Source of the DNA: an uncultured Eubacteriales bacterium
GTDB lineage: Bacteria > Bacillota > Clostridia > Oscillospirales > Oscillospiraceae
Length of the DNA stretch: 64,000 nt
Direction of reading: 5' to 3'
Assembly (NCBI GenBank): GCA_900544765.1
Contig: UQWI01000002.1
Coordinates: 191,971 to 255,970, forward strand
The translations under genes and the position numbers were made by a program. Shown one piece after another: positions 24,689-34,354 of the stretch. Position 1 is the first letter of the stretch. Each line of letters begins with the position of its first letter. The notes below the pieces were generated by a model. That model was given only the letters and a program-made list of their open reading frames with translations, was not told where the DNA came from and did no database searches.

Positions 24689-26743
24689 TTATTCCTTGTT
24701 TTCGCCTTCCGGCTTCGGCTCGGTCTCCGCGCCCGGTTTGTTCTCGGGTTCGCTGTCGGGCTTGCTCTCGGCCTCGGGCTGGGTCTCGCCCTCAATGGCG
24801 GGCGTCTCAGCGGGCTCGTCGAAGGTGTAGCTTATCTTGCGCGCGGGCGGCTCTATGGAGCTGTCGCGCATCTTGGGCTCAGGCTTCTTGGGCGGGAGCT
24901 CGCCGTGGCGGCAGAAGTAGCTGAAGTCCTCGCCGTCCATGCTCTCGTTCTGCAGGAGGTACTCGGCCACGCCCTTGAGGGTGTCGGCGTGCTCGCGGAG
25001 TATGGCCTCGCACCTGGCGTTGGCCTCGTCAAAGATGCGCTTGACCTCCTCGTCGATGATGGCGGCGGTCTCCTCGGAGTAGCTCTTCGTGGTGCCGAAG
25101 TCGCGGCCGATGAAGATGCTGTGCCCGGAGGAGTCGTAGCTGATGGGGCCGAGGCGCTCGCTCATACCGAACTGGGTGACCATGGCGCGGGCCAGGTTTG
25201 TGGCCTGCTGGATATCGCCGGACGCGCCGGTGGAGATATCGTCGAGGAACAGCCGCTCGCTCACGCGGCCGCCGAGGGAGACGACAATCTCCTCAAAGAG
25301 CTCGGAGTAGGAGTGGAAGTTCTCCAAATCCTCCTTCGGGCGGAAGTAGGTCGCGCCGCCGCTCGGTCCGCGGGGGATGATGGTGATATAGTGCACGGGG
25401 TCGGTGTGGTCCAGGAACTCGCTGACCACTGCGTGGCCGCCCTCGTGGTAAGCGGTGAGCTTGCGGGCGCGCTCGCTCATGACCTTGCTCTTTTTCTCCG
25501 GCCCCATCTCCACCTTGCGGATGGCCTCCTCTATCTCGTAGGAGGTGATGAAGCGCTTGCCGTTGGACACGGCCATGAGCGCCGCCTCGTTGAGCAGGTT
25601 TTCGAGATCCGCGCCGGAGAAGCCGGGGGTGCCTCGTGCGATGGAGTTGAGGTTCACGTCATCGGCCAGGGGCTTGCCCTTGGCGTGGACGCGCAGTATG
25701 GCCTCGCGGCCGCGGATGTCCGGCAGACCGATATAGACACGCCTGTCGAAGCGGCCCGGGCGGGTCAGGGCGTTGTCGAGGATGTCGTCGCGGTTCGTAG
25801 CCGCCATGACTATGACGCCCTCGTTGTTGGTAAAGCCGTCCATCTCAACGAGCAGCTGGTTTAGCGTCTGCTCGCGCTCGTCGTGGCCGCCGCCGAGGCC
25901 GCTGCCGCGCTGACGTCCCACGGCGTCTATCTCGTCGATGAAGATGATGGCCGGGGCGACCTTCTTGGCCTGGTCGAACAAATCGCGCACACGGGAAGCG
26001 CCGACGCCGACGTAGAGCTCTACGAAGTCGGAGCCGGATATGGACAGGAACTGCACTCCCGCCTCGCCGGCGACTGCCTTGGCGAGCAGGGTCTTGCCGG
26101 TGCCCGGAGGGCCGACGAGCAGCACGCCCTTGGGTATGCGCGCGCCCATGTCGGTGTAGGACTTCGGGTTCTTTAGGAAGTTGACGACTTCCTCGAGCTC
26201 GGCCTTTTCCTCCTCGCAGCCTGCGACGTCCTTGAAGGTGACCTTCTTCTGCTCCTCGCTGCCCAGGCGGGTGCGGGCCTTGCCGAACTTGCCCACGCCG
26301 GGCGCTCCGCCTCCGCCGCCGGCCTTGTTCATCATGTAGTACCAGAGCGCAAAGAAGGCGACGATGATGAGCAGATAGGGTATCATGCTCAGCCACCAGG
26401 GGGCGACCCAGCCGGTCTTGTAGTCGTATTCGCTGATGATGCCGGCCTCGTGCTGCTCGTCAATCAGGCTGCCGAGCTGGCTTATAAACAGGCCCACATC
26501 GTACAGGTCGTAAGTGATGTCGGGGTCGGTTTCCGCCGCTCCCCTGGGCGTGATTATGAGGGTGGAGCCCTCGACGACGAAGCTCTCGACCTGCTCGTTC
26601 TTGAACATGTCGACGATGTCGGAGTAGTACAGCTCATCCTGCTTCTGAGCAGGCGTCAGCATGGTGTAGATTACGGCCAGGAGGATGACCATTATCAGCA
26701 CATAAAACCCGATGTCTCGGGCCCGGTTTCGCTGTGGTTTCAA
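24689..26743 (-). CDS. ftsH: ATP-dependent zinc metalloprotease FtsH
   Basis: A 684-residue membrane AAA+ protease that degrades misfolded membrane and regulatory proteins. Two membrane helices (about 11-28 and 119-137) bracket a small external domain. Then come Walker A GPPGTGKT (211-218), Walker B FIDEID (268-273) and the zinc-binding HEGGH (433-437). The C-terminal 60 residues are a Pro/Glu/Lys-rich tail. It starts at TTG with an AAGGAAG site. It is the last gene of the minus-strand run, but a 425-bp repeat-filled gap separates it from hpt. Confidence 0.96.
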   Translation of the reverse strand: MKPQRNRARDIGFYVLIMVILLAVIYTMLTPAQKQDELYYSDIVDMFKNEQVESFVVEGSTLIITPRGAAETDPDITYDLYDVGLFISQLGSLIDEQHEAGIISEYDYKTGWVAPWWLSMIPYLLIIVAFFALWYYMMNKAGGGGGAPGVGKFGKARTRLGSEEQKKVTFKDVAGCEEEKAELEEVVNFLKNPKSYTDMGARIPKGVLLVGPPGTGKTLLAKAVAGEAGVQFLSISGSDFVELYVGVGASRVRDLFDQAKKVAPAIIFIDEIDAVGRQRGSGLGGGHDEREQTLNQLLVEMDGFTNNEGVIVMAATNRDDILDNALTRPGRFDRRVYIGLPDIRGREAILRVHAKGKPLADDVNLNSIARGTPGFSGADLENLLNEAALMAVSNGKRFITSYEIEEAIRKVEMGPEKKSKVMSERARKLTAYHEGGHAVVSEFLDHTDPVHYITIIPRGPSGGATYFRPKEDLENFHSYSELFEEIVVSLGGRVSERLFLDDISTGASGDIQQATNLARAMVTQFGMSERLGPISYDSSGHSIFIGRDFGTTKSYSEETAAIIDEEVKRIFDEANARCEAILREHADTLKGVAEYLLQNESMDGEDFSYFCRHGELPPKKPEPKMRDSSIEPPARKISYTFDEPAETPAIEGETQPEAESKPDSEPENKPGAETEPKPEGENKE

Positions 26744-26772
26744 AAAAACTTCACTTCCTTAAACAAACTGGC

Positions 26773-26795
26773 CTGAAAGGGCTCCGCCCTTTCAG
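26773..26795 (-). other. Hairpin in the ftsH leader
   Basis: A perfect 10-bp stem (26773-26782 with 26786-26795) with a 3-nt loop. On the minus strand it is followed by a short T-containing stretch and then the ftsH ribosome-binding site. It could be an attenuator or a terminator for transcripts arriving from hpt. Confidence 0.5.
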
Positions 26796-26888
26796 TGCCA
26801 AGATACCCCGCGCCTGAAGGCGCGATGGTTCAGCACTGCACTGCGCGCACGACCGCTCGCGGCCGCACATTCCGCTTCGTGATAGGTA

Positions 26889-27106
26889 TTTTTCCGGAGC
26901 TTTGCTCCGGAAAAATGGATTTCAATTACCGCGCGTTTACGCGCGAGCCGGAGCTTTGCCCCGGAAAAATGGATTTCAATTACCGCGCGTTTACGCGCGA
27001 GCCGGAGCTTTGCCCCGGAAAAATGGATTTCAATTACCGCGCGTTTTCGCGCAAGCCTGAGCTTTGCCCCGGAAAAATGGATTTCAATTACCGCGCGTTT
27101 ACGCGC
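26889..27106. repeat. 54-bp tandem repeat, four copies, between hpt and ftsH
   Basis: Units begin at 26897, 26951, 27005 and 27059, a strict 54-bp period with only a few substitutions. Each unit has two dyads: one around GGAGCTTTGCxCCGG and one around CGCGCGTTTACGCGCG. Between them is the constant word AAAAATGGATTTCAATTACC. The first copy is extended into a perfect 12-bp stem (26889-26900 with 26904-26915). Because 54 is a multiple of three, frames stay open on both strands, but no ribosome-binding site or protein family supports a gene. The units abut without spacers, which excludes a CRISPR array. Confidence 0.9.
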
Positions 27107-27167
27107 CGGGGAGAAGCCCGGGAAATAATATTTAAGCAGCGGCCTGGGCCGTTTGCTGAATATCTGG

Positions 27168-27710
27168 TCAGTTGTTGGAGTATACCTCGCTCTTGAGTAC
27201 GCCGATGTAGGGGAGGTTGCGGTACTCCTCGGCGTAGTCGAGGCCGTAGCCGACGACGAAGGCGTCCTCAACCTCGAAGCCGACGTAGTCGGCCTTGATG
27301 TCGGCGCGGCGGCGAGCGGGCTTGTCAAGCAGCGTCACGATGCTTATGGAGGCGGGCTTGCGCACGCCGAGGTAGTTCTTCAGGTAACTGAGCGTGATGC
27401 CGCTGTCGAGTATGTCCTCGACTATTATGACGTGCCTGCCCGCAATGTCGCGGCTGAGGTCCTTGTTTATCTTGACAGCGCCGGTGCTGGACATGCCGTC
27501 GCCGTAGCTGGACACGGCCATGAAGTCCATCGTGCAGTATATGTCCACGTTGCGCAGCAAATCCGCCATGAACACAAAGCAGCCCTTGAGCACGCCGACG
27601 AAGATGGGGTTCTTGTCCTTAAAGTCCTCGGTGAGCTGTGCGCCCAGCTCGGCGATGCGAGACTTGAGCTCTTCCTCGCTGAACAGTATTCTCTCTATAT
27701 CCTGCTTCAT
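27168..27710 (-). CDS. hpt: Hypoxanthine phosphoribosyltransferase
   Basis: A 180-residue purine-salvage enzyme that makes IMP or GMP from hypoxanthine or guanine and PRPP. The PRPP loop [14 protein letters not shown] is at residues 94-107, with the [11 protein letters not shown] flexible loop at 67-77 and the C-terminal base-binding [19 protein letters not shown]. It lies between tilS and ftsH, the classical Bacillus order. An extended -10-like TGCTATAGT lies just upstream, so it may also have its own promoter. Confidence 0.96.
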   Translation of the reverse strand: MKQDIERILFSEEELKSRIAELGAQLTEDFKDKNPIFVGVLKGCFVFMADLLRNVDIYCTMDFMAVSSYGDGMSSTGAVKINKDLSRDIAGRHVIIVEDILDSGITLSYLKNYLGVRKPASISIVTLLDKPARRRADIKADYVGFEVEDAFVVGYGLDYAEEYRNLPYIGVLKSEVYSNN

Positions 27711-27740
27711 TTAAGTATCCCCCACACTATAGCATAAATT

Positions 27741-29054
27741 TTAGTCGGTTTCTATATTTTTGTGCGTCCGCACGCGGACTATCAGCGCGCGGGAGCCCGG
27801 CTCCGGCAGACGTCTTTCATCCTGCCCGATGCCCGGGACGGCCAGCACCCCGCGCCCGTCCCTGAGCACGGGAACGCGGTCCCGCTCTCCGGGCGGTATG
27901 CCGCGCTCGGCCATCAAGTCTGAGAGCTTCTTGGTGCAGCCCCGGCCCACGGGACGCATCCTGTCGCCCGGAGCGCGCGGTGAAATAAAAGCCGTCCCCA
28001 AGATATTCTCATATTGGAAGTAAAAAGTGTTTAATGAAGTGTGAATTTCGCAAACGTTTTCAGCAATTTCCGCGGTGATGCACAGCCCGGCCCCGGGCAG
28101 CTCCGTCACGCCGGGGATGTTCAGCGGCGTCTGTGCGAGTTCCGGCGCGCCGCGCTCGACGTAGATAAGGCCGCTGCCGGCAGAAAACCGCGCGCCGGGC
28201 ACGTCCGCGCTGCCTGTCCCGGACTTTGCGAGGGCCAGGACGGCTTCCACATGGCGCAATTCCAGCGCCCTGGGCGCCATCATGCGCACCACACGCGAGG
28301 CCACACTCCAGCCTGCGCCGGCCAGCTCCGAGGCTTTGACCCTGCCCTGCGGGTACTTGGCCAGGAAATCCCGCGCCAGGGAGTCCAGGTATTCATCGTC
28401 CGCGCGCAGCAGCGCGCTTGAGCGCTGGGCGGCTTCGGCAAAGCCGGGGTTTATGCCGCGCAGCACGGGCATGACGAGGGCCCGGATTCGGTTGCGCGAG
28501 TAGTCGAGCGAGGCGTTGGTGCTGTCCTCGACATGCGCTATGCCGTGACTGTCGAGATAGCGCTCTATCTCGGCGCGGGTCACGCCCAGCATGGGCCTGA
28601 CTATCCTGCCACGCCTGGGCGGTATGCCGGCGAGGCCGCGCGGGCCGCTTCCACGCGCGAGGGCGAAGAGCACCGTCTCCGCGTTGTCGTCGGCGTTGTG
28701 GGCGGTTGCGATGGTGTCGGCGAGAAGCTCGTCCGCCGCCTGCTCCAAAAAAGCGTAGCGCAGCGTGCGCGCGGCCTCCTCCGTGCCCATGCCGTGAGAG
28801 GCGGCGTATCCGGACACGTCGCCGCGGCCCACGCGCAGCTCTACGTCCAGGCGCGCACACTCGCTGCGGACAAAGGCCTCGTCCCTCTCCGACTCTTCGC
28901 CGCGCAGGCAGTGGTTGTAGTGCGCCGCGCAGACGCCGAAGCCGTTTTCGGCCGCGCCCTCCAGGCAGCGGTGCAGCAGATACATGCTGTCCGCTCCGCC
29001 GGAGACGGCGCAGAGTACGCGGCGGCCCAGAAGGGAGTAGTCAAAACCGCTCAT
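27741..29054 (-). CDS. tilS: tRNA(Ile)-lysidine synthase
   Basis: A 437-residue N-type ATP pyrophosphatase that modifies C34 of the CAU anticodon to lysidine. The PP-loop SGGADS is at residues 18-23, and HNADDNAETVLFALARGSGPRGLAGI is the typical TilS motif region. The C-terminal TilS domain follows, with RPVGRGCTKKLSDLM. The start at 29054 overlaps the dnaB stop as ATGA; a much longer upstream reading frame is only the shadow of dnaB. Confidence 0.95.
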   Translation of the reverse strand: MSGFDYSLLGRRVLCAVSGGADSMYLLHRCLEGAAENGFGVCAAHYNHCLRGEESERDEAFVRSECARLDVELRVGRGDVSGYAASHGMGTEEAARTLRYAFLEQAADELLADTIATAHNADDNAETVLFALARGSGPRGLAGIPPRRGRIVRPMLGVTRAEIERYLDSHGIAHVEDSTNASLDYSRNRIRALVMPVLRGINPGFAEAAQRSSALLRADDEYLDSLARDFLAKYPQGRVKASELAGAGWSVASRVVRMMAPRALELRHVEAVLALAKSGTGSADVPGARFSAGSGLIYVERGAPELAQTPLNIPGVTELPGAGLCITAEIAENVCEIHTSLNTFYFQYENILGTAFISPRAPGDRMRPVGRGCTKKLSDLMAERGIPPGERDRVPVLRDGRGVLAVPGIGQDERRLPEPGSRALIVRVRTHKNIETD

Positions 29055-30391
29055 TCCTCGTGCCTCTTGTCGAGCGGGACGAAGCTGGTGTACTCGGGCA
29101 GCCACATCATGTAGAGCGTACCCGTCTCGCCGCGGCGGTTTTTGAGTATTATCAGCTCGACCTCGTTGGGGTTTTCGTACTCGGGGTCGTAGTAGCCCTC
29201 GCGGTGGAGGGCGACGACCACGTCGGCGTCCTGCTCTATGGCGCCGGATTCGCGCAGGTCGCTCAGCTGCGGGCGCTTGTTCTGGCGCTGGGTGTTGGCT
29301 CGTGAAAGCTGGCTCAGGCAGAGGACGGGGACGTTGAGCTCTTTGGCCATTATCTTCATCATGCGGCTGATGTCGCTGACGGCCTGGGTGCGGCTCTCGT
29401 TGGACCAGGAGTTGCCGCTGCCCGCCGACTGCATCAGCTGCAGGTAGTCTATGACCACGAGGCCGAGGTTCTTTATCCTCCGGCACTGCGCGTTCATGTC
29501 CGCGACGGTGAGGGAGGGGTTGTCGTCTATGCGTATGTCGGTGGCGGAGAGCGCGCCCGCTGCGGCGGCGACACGCCGCCACTCGTCGTCGCTCAGCCGT
29601 CCGGTCTGCAATTTCTTGCCGTCCACCAGGCCCTCGGCGGAAATGAGGCGGGTGACCAGCTGCTCACGGCTCATTTCGAGGGAAAAGACGGCGACTGTCT
29701 TGCCGCTGGTTTTGCCGACGTAGCGCGCTATGTTCAGCGCGATGCTGGTCTTGCCCATACCGGGCCGCGCCGCGATGAGGGCAAAGTCGCCGCCGTTCAG
29801 GCCGAGTATGGCGTGGTCGAGATCCGGCAGGCCGGTGGAGAGGCCGGGGATGGCGCTCTCGTTCGAGGCGGCTTCGCTGATGGCGTCGAACACCCGCTGT
29901 ACGACGCTGGCAACGGGCGTAAGGCCGCCGGTGTTGCGGTCACGGCTCAGCGCGTATATCTTGCGCTCGGCGTTCTCCAGCATCGTGTCCGCCTGCCCGG
30001 AGCCCTCGTAAACCATATTCGTGATGTCCTCGCCGACCTGGGCCAGGGCGCGCAGCAGCGCGCGGTCACGCACTATGGCCGCGTATTCGAGCACGTTCGC
30101 CGCCGTCGGGGTTATCTCCATCAGCTCCGTGAGGTACTGCGGGGAGTTCTCCTTCTGCACGCCCCGGACCTTCATCTGGTCGAGGACGGTGACGGGGTCC
30201 ACGGTCTGGCCGTAGGAGAACATGGCGAAGATGGTCTCGAATATGTCGCGGTTGGCCTGGACGTAGAAGTCATCGGCCTTCACTCGGCCGATGACGTCGG
30301 CTATGCACCTGGGGTCTATGAGCATGGAGCCGAGTACGGCCTGCTCGGCCTGGGCCGAGTAAGGCACGCGCCGGCCTAGTAGTTCGTCCAT
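29051..30391 (-). CDS. dnaB: Replicative DNA helicase
   Basis: A 446-residue DnaB-type hexameric helicase (called DnaC in Bacillus). The N-terminal DnaB domain covers about 10-110 and the RecA-like core starts near 175. Walker A ARPGMGKT is at 208-215, with VIDYLQLM as Walker B and the SRANTQRQNKRPQLSDLRESGAIEQDAD arginine-finger region. No intein is present. It follows rplI by 19 bp and overlaps tilS by 4 bp, so replication, translation and salvage genes share one transcript. Confidence 0.97.
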   Translation of the reverse strand: MDELLGRRVPYSAQAEQAVLGSMLIDPRCIADVIGRVKADDFYVQANRDIFETIFAMFSYGQTVDPVTVLDQMKVRGVQKENSPQYLTELMEITPTAANVLEYAAIVRDRALLRALAQVGEDITNMVYEGSGQADTMLENAERKIYALSRDRNTGGLTPVASVVQRVFDAISEAASNESAIPGLSTGLPDLDHAILGLNGGDFALIAARPGMGKTSIALNIARYVGKTSGKTVAVFSLEMSREQLVTRLISAEGLVDGKKLQTGRLSDDEWRRVAAAAGALSATDIRIDDNPSLTVADMNAQCRRIKNLGLVVIDYLQLMQSAGSGNSWSNESRTQAVSDISRMMKIMAKELNVPVLCLSQLSRANTQRQNKRPQLSDLRESGAIEQDADVVVALHREGYYDPEYENPNEVELIILKNRRGETGTLYMMWLPEYTSFVPLDKRHEE

Positions 30392-30410
30392 CAGCGCACC
30401 TGCCTAACGC

Positions 30411-30860
30411 TCACTTCTGCTCGGTGACCATGACGTTGATGGTTCCGCTGACCTCGTAGCCGAGCTTGGCCTTGACCTCGAAGGAGCCGAAGCCCTTGAT
30501 GGGCTCGCTCTGCACAATCTTGTTCTTCTCTATCTCTATGCCGTGCTGCGCCTTGAGCGCGTCGCTTATCTCCTGGCTGGTTATGGCGCCGAAGAGCCTG
30601 CCGCCCTGCCCGGCGCGGGCGCTTATCGTGACCATGACGCCCTCTAGCTTCTTCGCGGTCTCCTCGGCGGCGGCCTTCTCGCGCGCGGCCTGGGCCTTCT
30701 TGGCCTTTTCGCGGAGCTTGAAGGCGTTTATCATGTCGGGCGTGGCCTCGCTGGCGAGCTTGCGCGGCAGCAGGTAGTTGCGCGCGTAGCCGTCGGAGAC
30801 CTCCTTCATTTCGCCCTTCTTGCCCTGTCCACGGACGTCCTGATTGAATATGACCTTCAT
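30411..30860 (-). CDS. rplI: 50S ribosomal protein bL9
   Basis: A 149-residue ribosomal protein. The N-terminal domain [21 protein letters not shown] and NYLLPRKLA are diagnostic, followed by the long connecting helix and the C-terminal RNA-binding domain. It binds 23S rRNA near the L1 stalk. It is placed between gdpP and dnaB as in Bacillus. The 150-bp gap upstream contains several GC hairpins. Confidence 0.97.
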   Translation of the reverse strand: MKVIFNQDVRGQGKKGEMKEVSDGYARNYLLPRKLASEATPDMINAFKLREKAKKAQAAREKAAAEETAKKLEGVMVTISARAGQGGRLFGAITSQEISDALKAQHGIEIEKNKIVQSEPIKGFGSFEVKAKLGYEVSGTINVMVTEQK

Positions 30861-31010
30861 TTATATCATCCTTTCTTCTGGGCCTTCCGCTTTCGGAAGG
30901 CGTTGCGGCACAGCCGCGGCGCGGCGCTCGCCTGCGCCGCTGCCATGGGTTCGGCATAAGGCGGCGCGGGCTTTGCGCACGGTTTAACTTGCAGATTAAC
31001 TTGTTCCCGG
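30861..31010. other. Hairpin-rich gap between gdpP and rplI
   Basis: It contains an 8-bp stem with a 4-nt loop (30882-30889 with 30894-30901), a GCGGC/GCCGC stem near 30905-30917, and a 7-bp GCGGCGC/GCGCCGC stem in the next 25 bp. No gene is seen. It could be a leader or processing region for rplI. Confidence 0.5.
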
Positions 31011-33011
31011 TCAGCCGTCCAGGTACTCGTCTATCGCCGTGAAGAGGCTGTTCACGGCGTCGCGGAGCGTCGTGTTCGGTATCTGGCAGGCTGCGGCCGA
31101 GCGGTTTCCGCCGCCGCCGAGCTTCTCCATGATGACCTGTACGTTGATGTCGCCTATGCTCCGGGCGGAGATGTTCGCGCCTCCGTCCTTGGTCGGCGAG
31201 ACTACGAAGCTGACCTCGACGCCGGAGATGTTCAGCAGCTCGTCCGCCGCCTGGGCGATTATAACCCTGTCCTGCGGCGCCTCCGGCGCGGCGACGGCTA
31301 TGTTGCCGCGGTAGAGCTGCGCGTTCTGCATGATGCGGTAGCGCGCCACGGTGTCGTTCATGTCGTTTTGCAGCAGCTTCTTGACCTCGACCGTGTCTGC
31401 GCCGCAGCGCCTGAGGAATGCCGCGGCCTCGAAGGTGCGCTCGCCGGTGCGCAGCGTGAAGTTCTTGGTGTCGAGCACGATGCCGGAGAGCATGGCCTCG
31501 GCCTCGCAGCGGAGTATGTCCTCCGGGTCGCAGACCTCCTGCAGCACCTCGCTCAGAAGCTCGCAGGTGCTGGAGGCGTAGGGCTCGTAGAAGGTGAGCG
31601 CGCTGTTTTGGATATAGGTCGCGGCGCGGCGGTGGTGGTCGATGACGGCCACTCGGTTGCAGGCGGCGAGGAAGTTGGAGTCCTCGGCCTGCTCGGGGCG
31701 GTTGGTGTCCACGACGACCAGCAGGCTGCGCCCGTCGGACTGCAGCATGGCCTCCTGCGGGGTTATGAAGGCGTTCTTGTACTCCGGCTCGCTCTGCAGG
31801 CGCTCTATGAGCAGCTTGGCCGCGTTCTTCTCCGGGTCTATGACTATGCGGCAGAGCTTGCCCTTCTTGCGGGCGAGGCAGCAGATTGCCGCGTCCGCGC
31901 CTACGGCGTCCAGGTCTGCGTACTTGTGGCCCATGACGAACACGCGGGAGGAGTCGGCGATGAGCTCGGCCAGGGCGTTGGCCATGACACGGCTCTTGAC
32001 CTTGGTGCGGGTCTCCACCTCGTTGCCGCGCCCGCCGAAGAACTCAAAGCTCAAGCGGTTCTTGATTACCGCCTGGTCGCCGCCTCGGGACAGCGCCATT
32101 TCGGCCGCCAGGGTGGCGAACTGCCAGTCCTCGCCGAAGCCCTCGCCGTCGTGGCCGAGGCCAAGCGAGAGTGTGGCGTGGATGCCGGCCGAGCCGATTA
32201 CGGAGTGCGCCTGCTCGAGCAGGGCAAACTTGCCGGAGCGCATTTCGTCCAGATGGCGCTCCTCAAACACCACGAAGTACCTGTCGCGGTCATAGCGGCG
32301 CAGAATGGCGTCGCGGCCCTCCCAGTACTGGTTCATCACGTCCTCGACGGCGTCGCGCAGGTCGTTCTTCACGCGGTCGGGCTGGTTGCGGATGAGCTCA
32401 TCGTAGTTGTCTATTATGAGTACGCCAACGACGGGGCGGCTTTCCTCGTACTTTATGCGCACGTCGTCGTACTCGGTGACGTCCACCCAGTAGGCTATGC
32501 CCATGAAGCCGTGCCCGGCCTCCTCCTCGCCGGTGCCGGGGCGTATGATATTGCCGTGTATCTGGTACTTGCGGCCGTTTATGGCCAGCAGGTCCTGGCA
32601 CTGAGTCTTGCCCTCGAGCAGCCACTTGGCCGAGAACTGCGGCACCAGCGTGTCCAGCCTGGCCTCAAAGCGCGAGCCGGAGACACCGCACATGTTGAAG
32701 AAAATCTGGTTTGCCCAGATGACGCGCAAATCGTTGAGCGAGAACACCGCCATAGGCAGCGGGAAGTTCAATAACGTGTTGTTTTTCGCCGTGTCCGCGT
32801 CGTAGGTGACGGACTCGATGTAGTCCATGAGCTCTCGCCGGCGCCGCCTGGCCGAGAACACCGAGCTGATTATGAGCAGGAGCAGCACGGCTCCCTCCGC
32901 CGCAGCCAGGACGTACTGCCCGAAAAGCAGCGCTGCCGCCGCGAAGGCCACCAGTACGAAGAGGTACAGCCTGCCGCTGGGCTCCGTCAGCCTTTGAAAT
33001 TTCTTGTTCAA
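31011..33011 (-). CDS. gdpP: Cyclic-di-AMP phosphodiesterase GdpP (DHH/DHHA1)
   Basis: A 666-residue membrane protein. Two N-terminal helices (about 14-52) are followed by a PAS-like domain, a degenerate GGDEF domain (IIDNYDEL), and the DHH-DHHA1 phosphodiesterase core. Metal ligands GHKYADLD (361-368) and DHH (458-460) are intact. The DHHA1 glycine motif, usually GGGGH, reads GGGGN with Asn 636. The enzyme degrades c-di-AMP and so influences cell-wall and potassium control. The TTG at 33011 has a GGGGGAG site; an upstream TTG lacks one. The gene heads the gdpP-rplI-dnaB run. Confidence 0.93.
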   Translation of the reverse strand: MNKKFQRLTEPSGRLYLFVLVAFAAAALLFGQYVLAAAEGAVLLLLIISSVFSARRRRRELMDYIESVTYDADTAKNNTLLNFPLPMAVFSLNDLRVIWANQIFFNMCGVSGSRFEARLDTLVPQFSAKWLLEGKTQCQDLLAINGRKYQIHGNIIRPGTGEEEAGHGFMGIAYWVDVTEYDDVRIKYEESRPVVGVLIIDNYDELIRNQPDRVKNDLRDAVEDVMNQYWEGRDAILRRYDRDRYFVVFEERHLDEMRSGKFALLEQAHSVIGSAGIHATLSLGLGHDGEGFGEDWQFATLAAEMALSRGGDQAVIKNRLSFEFFGGRGNEVETRTKVKSRVMANALAELIADSSRVFVMGHKYADLDAVGADAAICCLARKKGKLCRIVIDPEKNAAKLLIERLQSEPEYKNAFITPQEAMLQSDGRSLLVVVDTNRPEQAEDSNFLAACNRVAVIDHHRRAATYIQNSALTFYEPYASSTCELLSEVLQEVCDPEDILRCEAEAMLSGIVLDTKNFTLRTGERTFEAAAFLRRCGADTVEVKKLLQNDMNDTVARYRIMQNAQLYRGNIAVAAPEAPQDRVIIAQAADELLNISGVEVSFVVSPTKDGGANISARSIGDINVQVIMEKLGGGGNRSAAACQIPNTTLRDAVNSLFTAIDEYLDG

Positions 33012-33090
33012 ATATAACCCACTCCCCCGTAAGGCTGGTACAAAAACTGTCAAGTTGAAAGCGATAATGCCCCATAATTACAGTTTTAAT

Positions 33091-33120
33091 ATTATAGCAT
33101 AATGTGGCGCATATTTACAA
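33091..33120 (-). promoter_or_regulatory. Promoter of the gdpP operon
   Basis: Minus strand: TTGTAA (33115-33120), 18-bp spacer, TATAAT (33091-33096) preceded by an extended -10 TGC. Confidence 0.7.
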
Positions 33121-33155
33121 CAATAATTCTCGTCCGCCTGCAAAGAATACTGAGC

Positions 33156-34196
33156 ATGAAAGCTGTGATTATGGCGGGGGGAGAGGGCAAGCGTCTGAAG
33201 GCCGTCACCGGAGCCCTGCCCAAACCGATGGTGCCGCTGCTCGGCAGGCCCCTCATGGAGCGCTGCGTGGAGCTGTTGGTCAAAAACGGAATAACGGACA
33301 TCTGCGCCACCCTGCGCTACAATCCCGGGCCGATAATGGACTATTTCGGCGATGGGGAGCGCTTCGGCGTGGATATAACCTGGCGTGTGGAGACGCAGCC
33401 GCTGGGTACTGCGGGCTCTGTGAAGGCCTGCATGGACGTGCTGGGCGACGCGCCCTTCCTGGTTATGAGCGGGGACGCGGCCTGCGACTTTGACATAGCC
33501 GCGCTTGCGCGGGAACATGAGGCCTCCGGCGCGGCCGCCACAGTGGCGCTCTACGAGTGCCGGGAGCCGCTGCGCTACGGCCTGGCCGTGACGGACCCGG
33601 ACGGGGACGTGCGCTGTTTTATCGAGAAGCCGGACTGGCCGCGCGTCGTGTCCAACCTCGTGAGCACTGGCATATATGTCGTGTCCCCGCACGCGATGGA
33701 CTATGTCCCGGCGGACACCATGTTCGACTTCGCCGCCGACCTCTTCCCGCTGCTGCTCAAAAACGGGGAGCGCATCCACGCTGCGCTGCCGGAGGGGTAC
33801 TGGTGCGACGTCGGAACGCCCAGAGCCTACTACCAGTGCTGCATCGACGCGCTCGACGGCAGGCTCTCAATACCCGATGCGCCTCCGCCTCCGCCGGAGC
33901 CGGAGGCGAAGCCGCTGCTGCCGCTGCCCTGGCAGGATAAGCAGCGGCGGCGTGTGCCCTGCGCGGACAGGGCAAAGCTCATGCGCGCCGTGTCCGAGAG
34001 CCTCATAGAGTGCGCGGCTGGCTTCGACGACGGCGTAGTCATACGCTCCGGGCACTGCGCGGCGCGCATAAGCCCGGAGCCGGGCTCCGACGCGCTGCTT
34101 ATAGAGACGGGCGCCGCAGACGCAGAATTTGCCGGGGAGCTCGCCGCGGGCCTGGAGCGCCTGGTGCGCTCGCTGGATACAGCGCGGGAGGCGTGA
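33156..34196 (+). CDS. Sugar-phosphate nucleotidyltransferase with mutase-like C-terminal remnant
   Basis: A 346-residue protein. Residues 1-235 are a nucleotidyltransferase of the GDP-mannose/glucose-1-phosphate type: MKAVIMAGGEGKRL at the start, then LPKPMVPL, the Mg-binding SGDAACDFD region, FIEKPDW and YWCDVGTP. After a Pro/Glu-rich linker, the last 75 residues (AKLMRAVSESL ... DDGVVIRSG ... GSDALLIETGAADAEFAGEL) resemble the phosphate-binding C-terminal domain of phosphomannomutases. Related Clostridial proteins of about 800 residues carry a full mutase; here the catalytic mutase domains seem to be missing. The mutase-remnant call is inference. Confidence 0.7.
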   Translation: MKAVIMAGGEGKRLKAVTGALPKPMVPLLGRPLMERCVELLVKNGITDICATLRYNPGPIMDYFGDGERFGVDITWRVETQPLGTAGSVKACMDVLGDAPFLVMSGDAACDFDIAALAREHEASGAAATVALYECREPLRYGLAVTDPDGDVRCFIEKPDWPRVVSNLVSTGIYVVSPHAMDYVPADTMFDFAADLFPLLLKNGERIHAALPEGYWCDVGTPRAYYQCCIDALDGRLSIPDAPPPPPEPEAKPLLPLPWQDKQRRRVPCADRAKLMRAVSESLIECAAGFDDGVVIRSGHCAARISPEPGSDALLIETGAADAEFAGELAAGLERLVRSLDTAREA

Positions 34197-34303
34197 GCCT
34201 CCCGCGCTGCCGCTGGCCGGAAAAGTGCTTTCCCGTATGGACAACTATGCCGTTGTTAAGAGCAAATTTGGACAAAATTGGACGATTGTTAGCATTATGT
34301 CCG

Positions 34304-34332
34304 TTGTTTTGGATTTATTCTTGGCGTATAAT
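34304..34332 (+). promoter_or_regulatory. Promoter of the TetR-family gene
   Basis: TTGTTT (34304-34309), 17-bp spacer, TATAAT (34327-34332). Just upstream are half-sites GACAAAA-GGAC (34271-34283) and GTCC-TTTTGG (34299-34312) in roughly inverted order, possibly an autoregulatory operator. Confidence 0.65.
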
Positions 34333-34354
34333 GCTATTCAAGGAGGTGTGCGCA

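Noticed and set aside
26889..27106. CRISPR array
   Set aside because: The 54-bp units are contiguous with no unique spacers, and no cas genes are present.
26795..27196. Protein gene made of 18-residue repeats
   Set aside because: Frames stay open on both strands only because 54 is a multiple of three; there is no ribosome-binding site or family support.
29055..29582. N-terminal extension of tilS
   Set aside because: It overlaps dnaB in another frame; the ATGA overlap and the SGGxDS position fix the tilS start at 29054.
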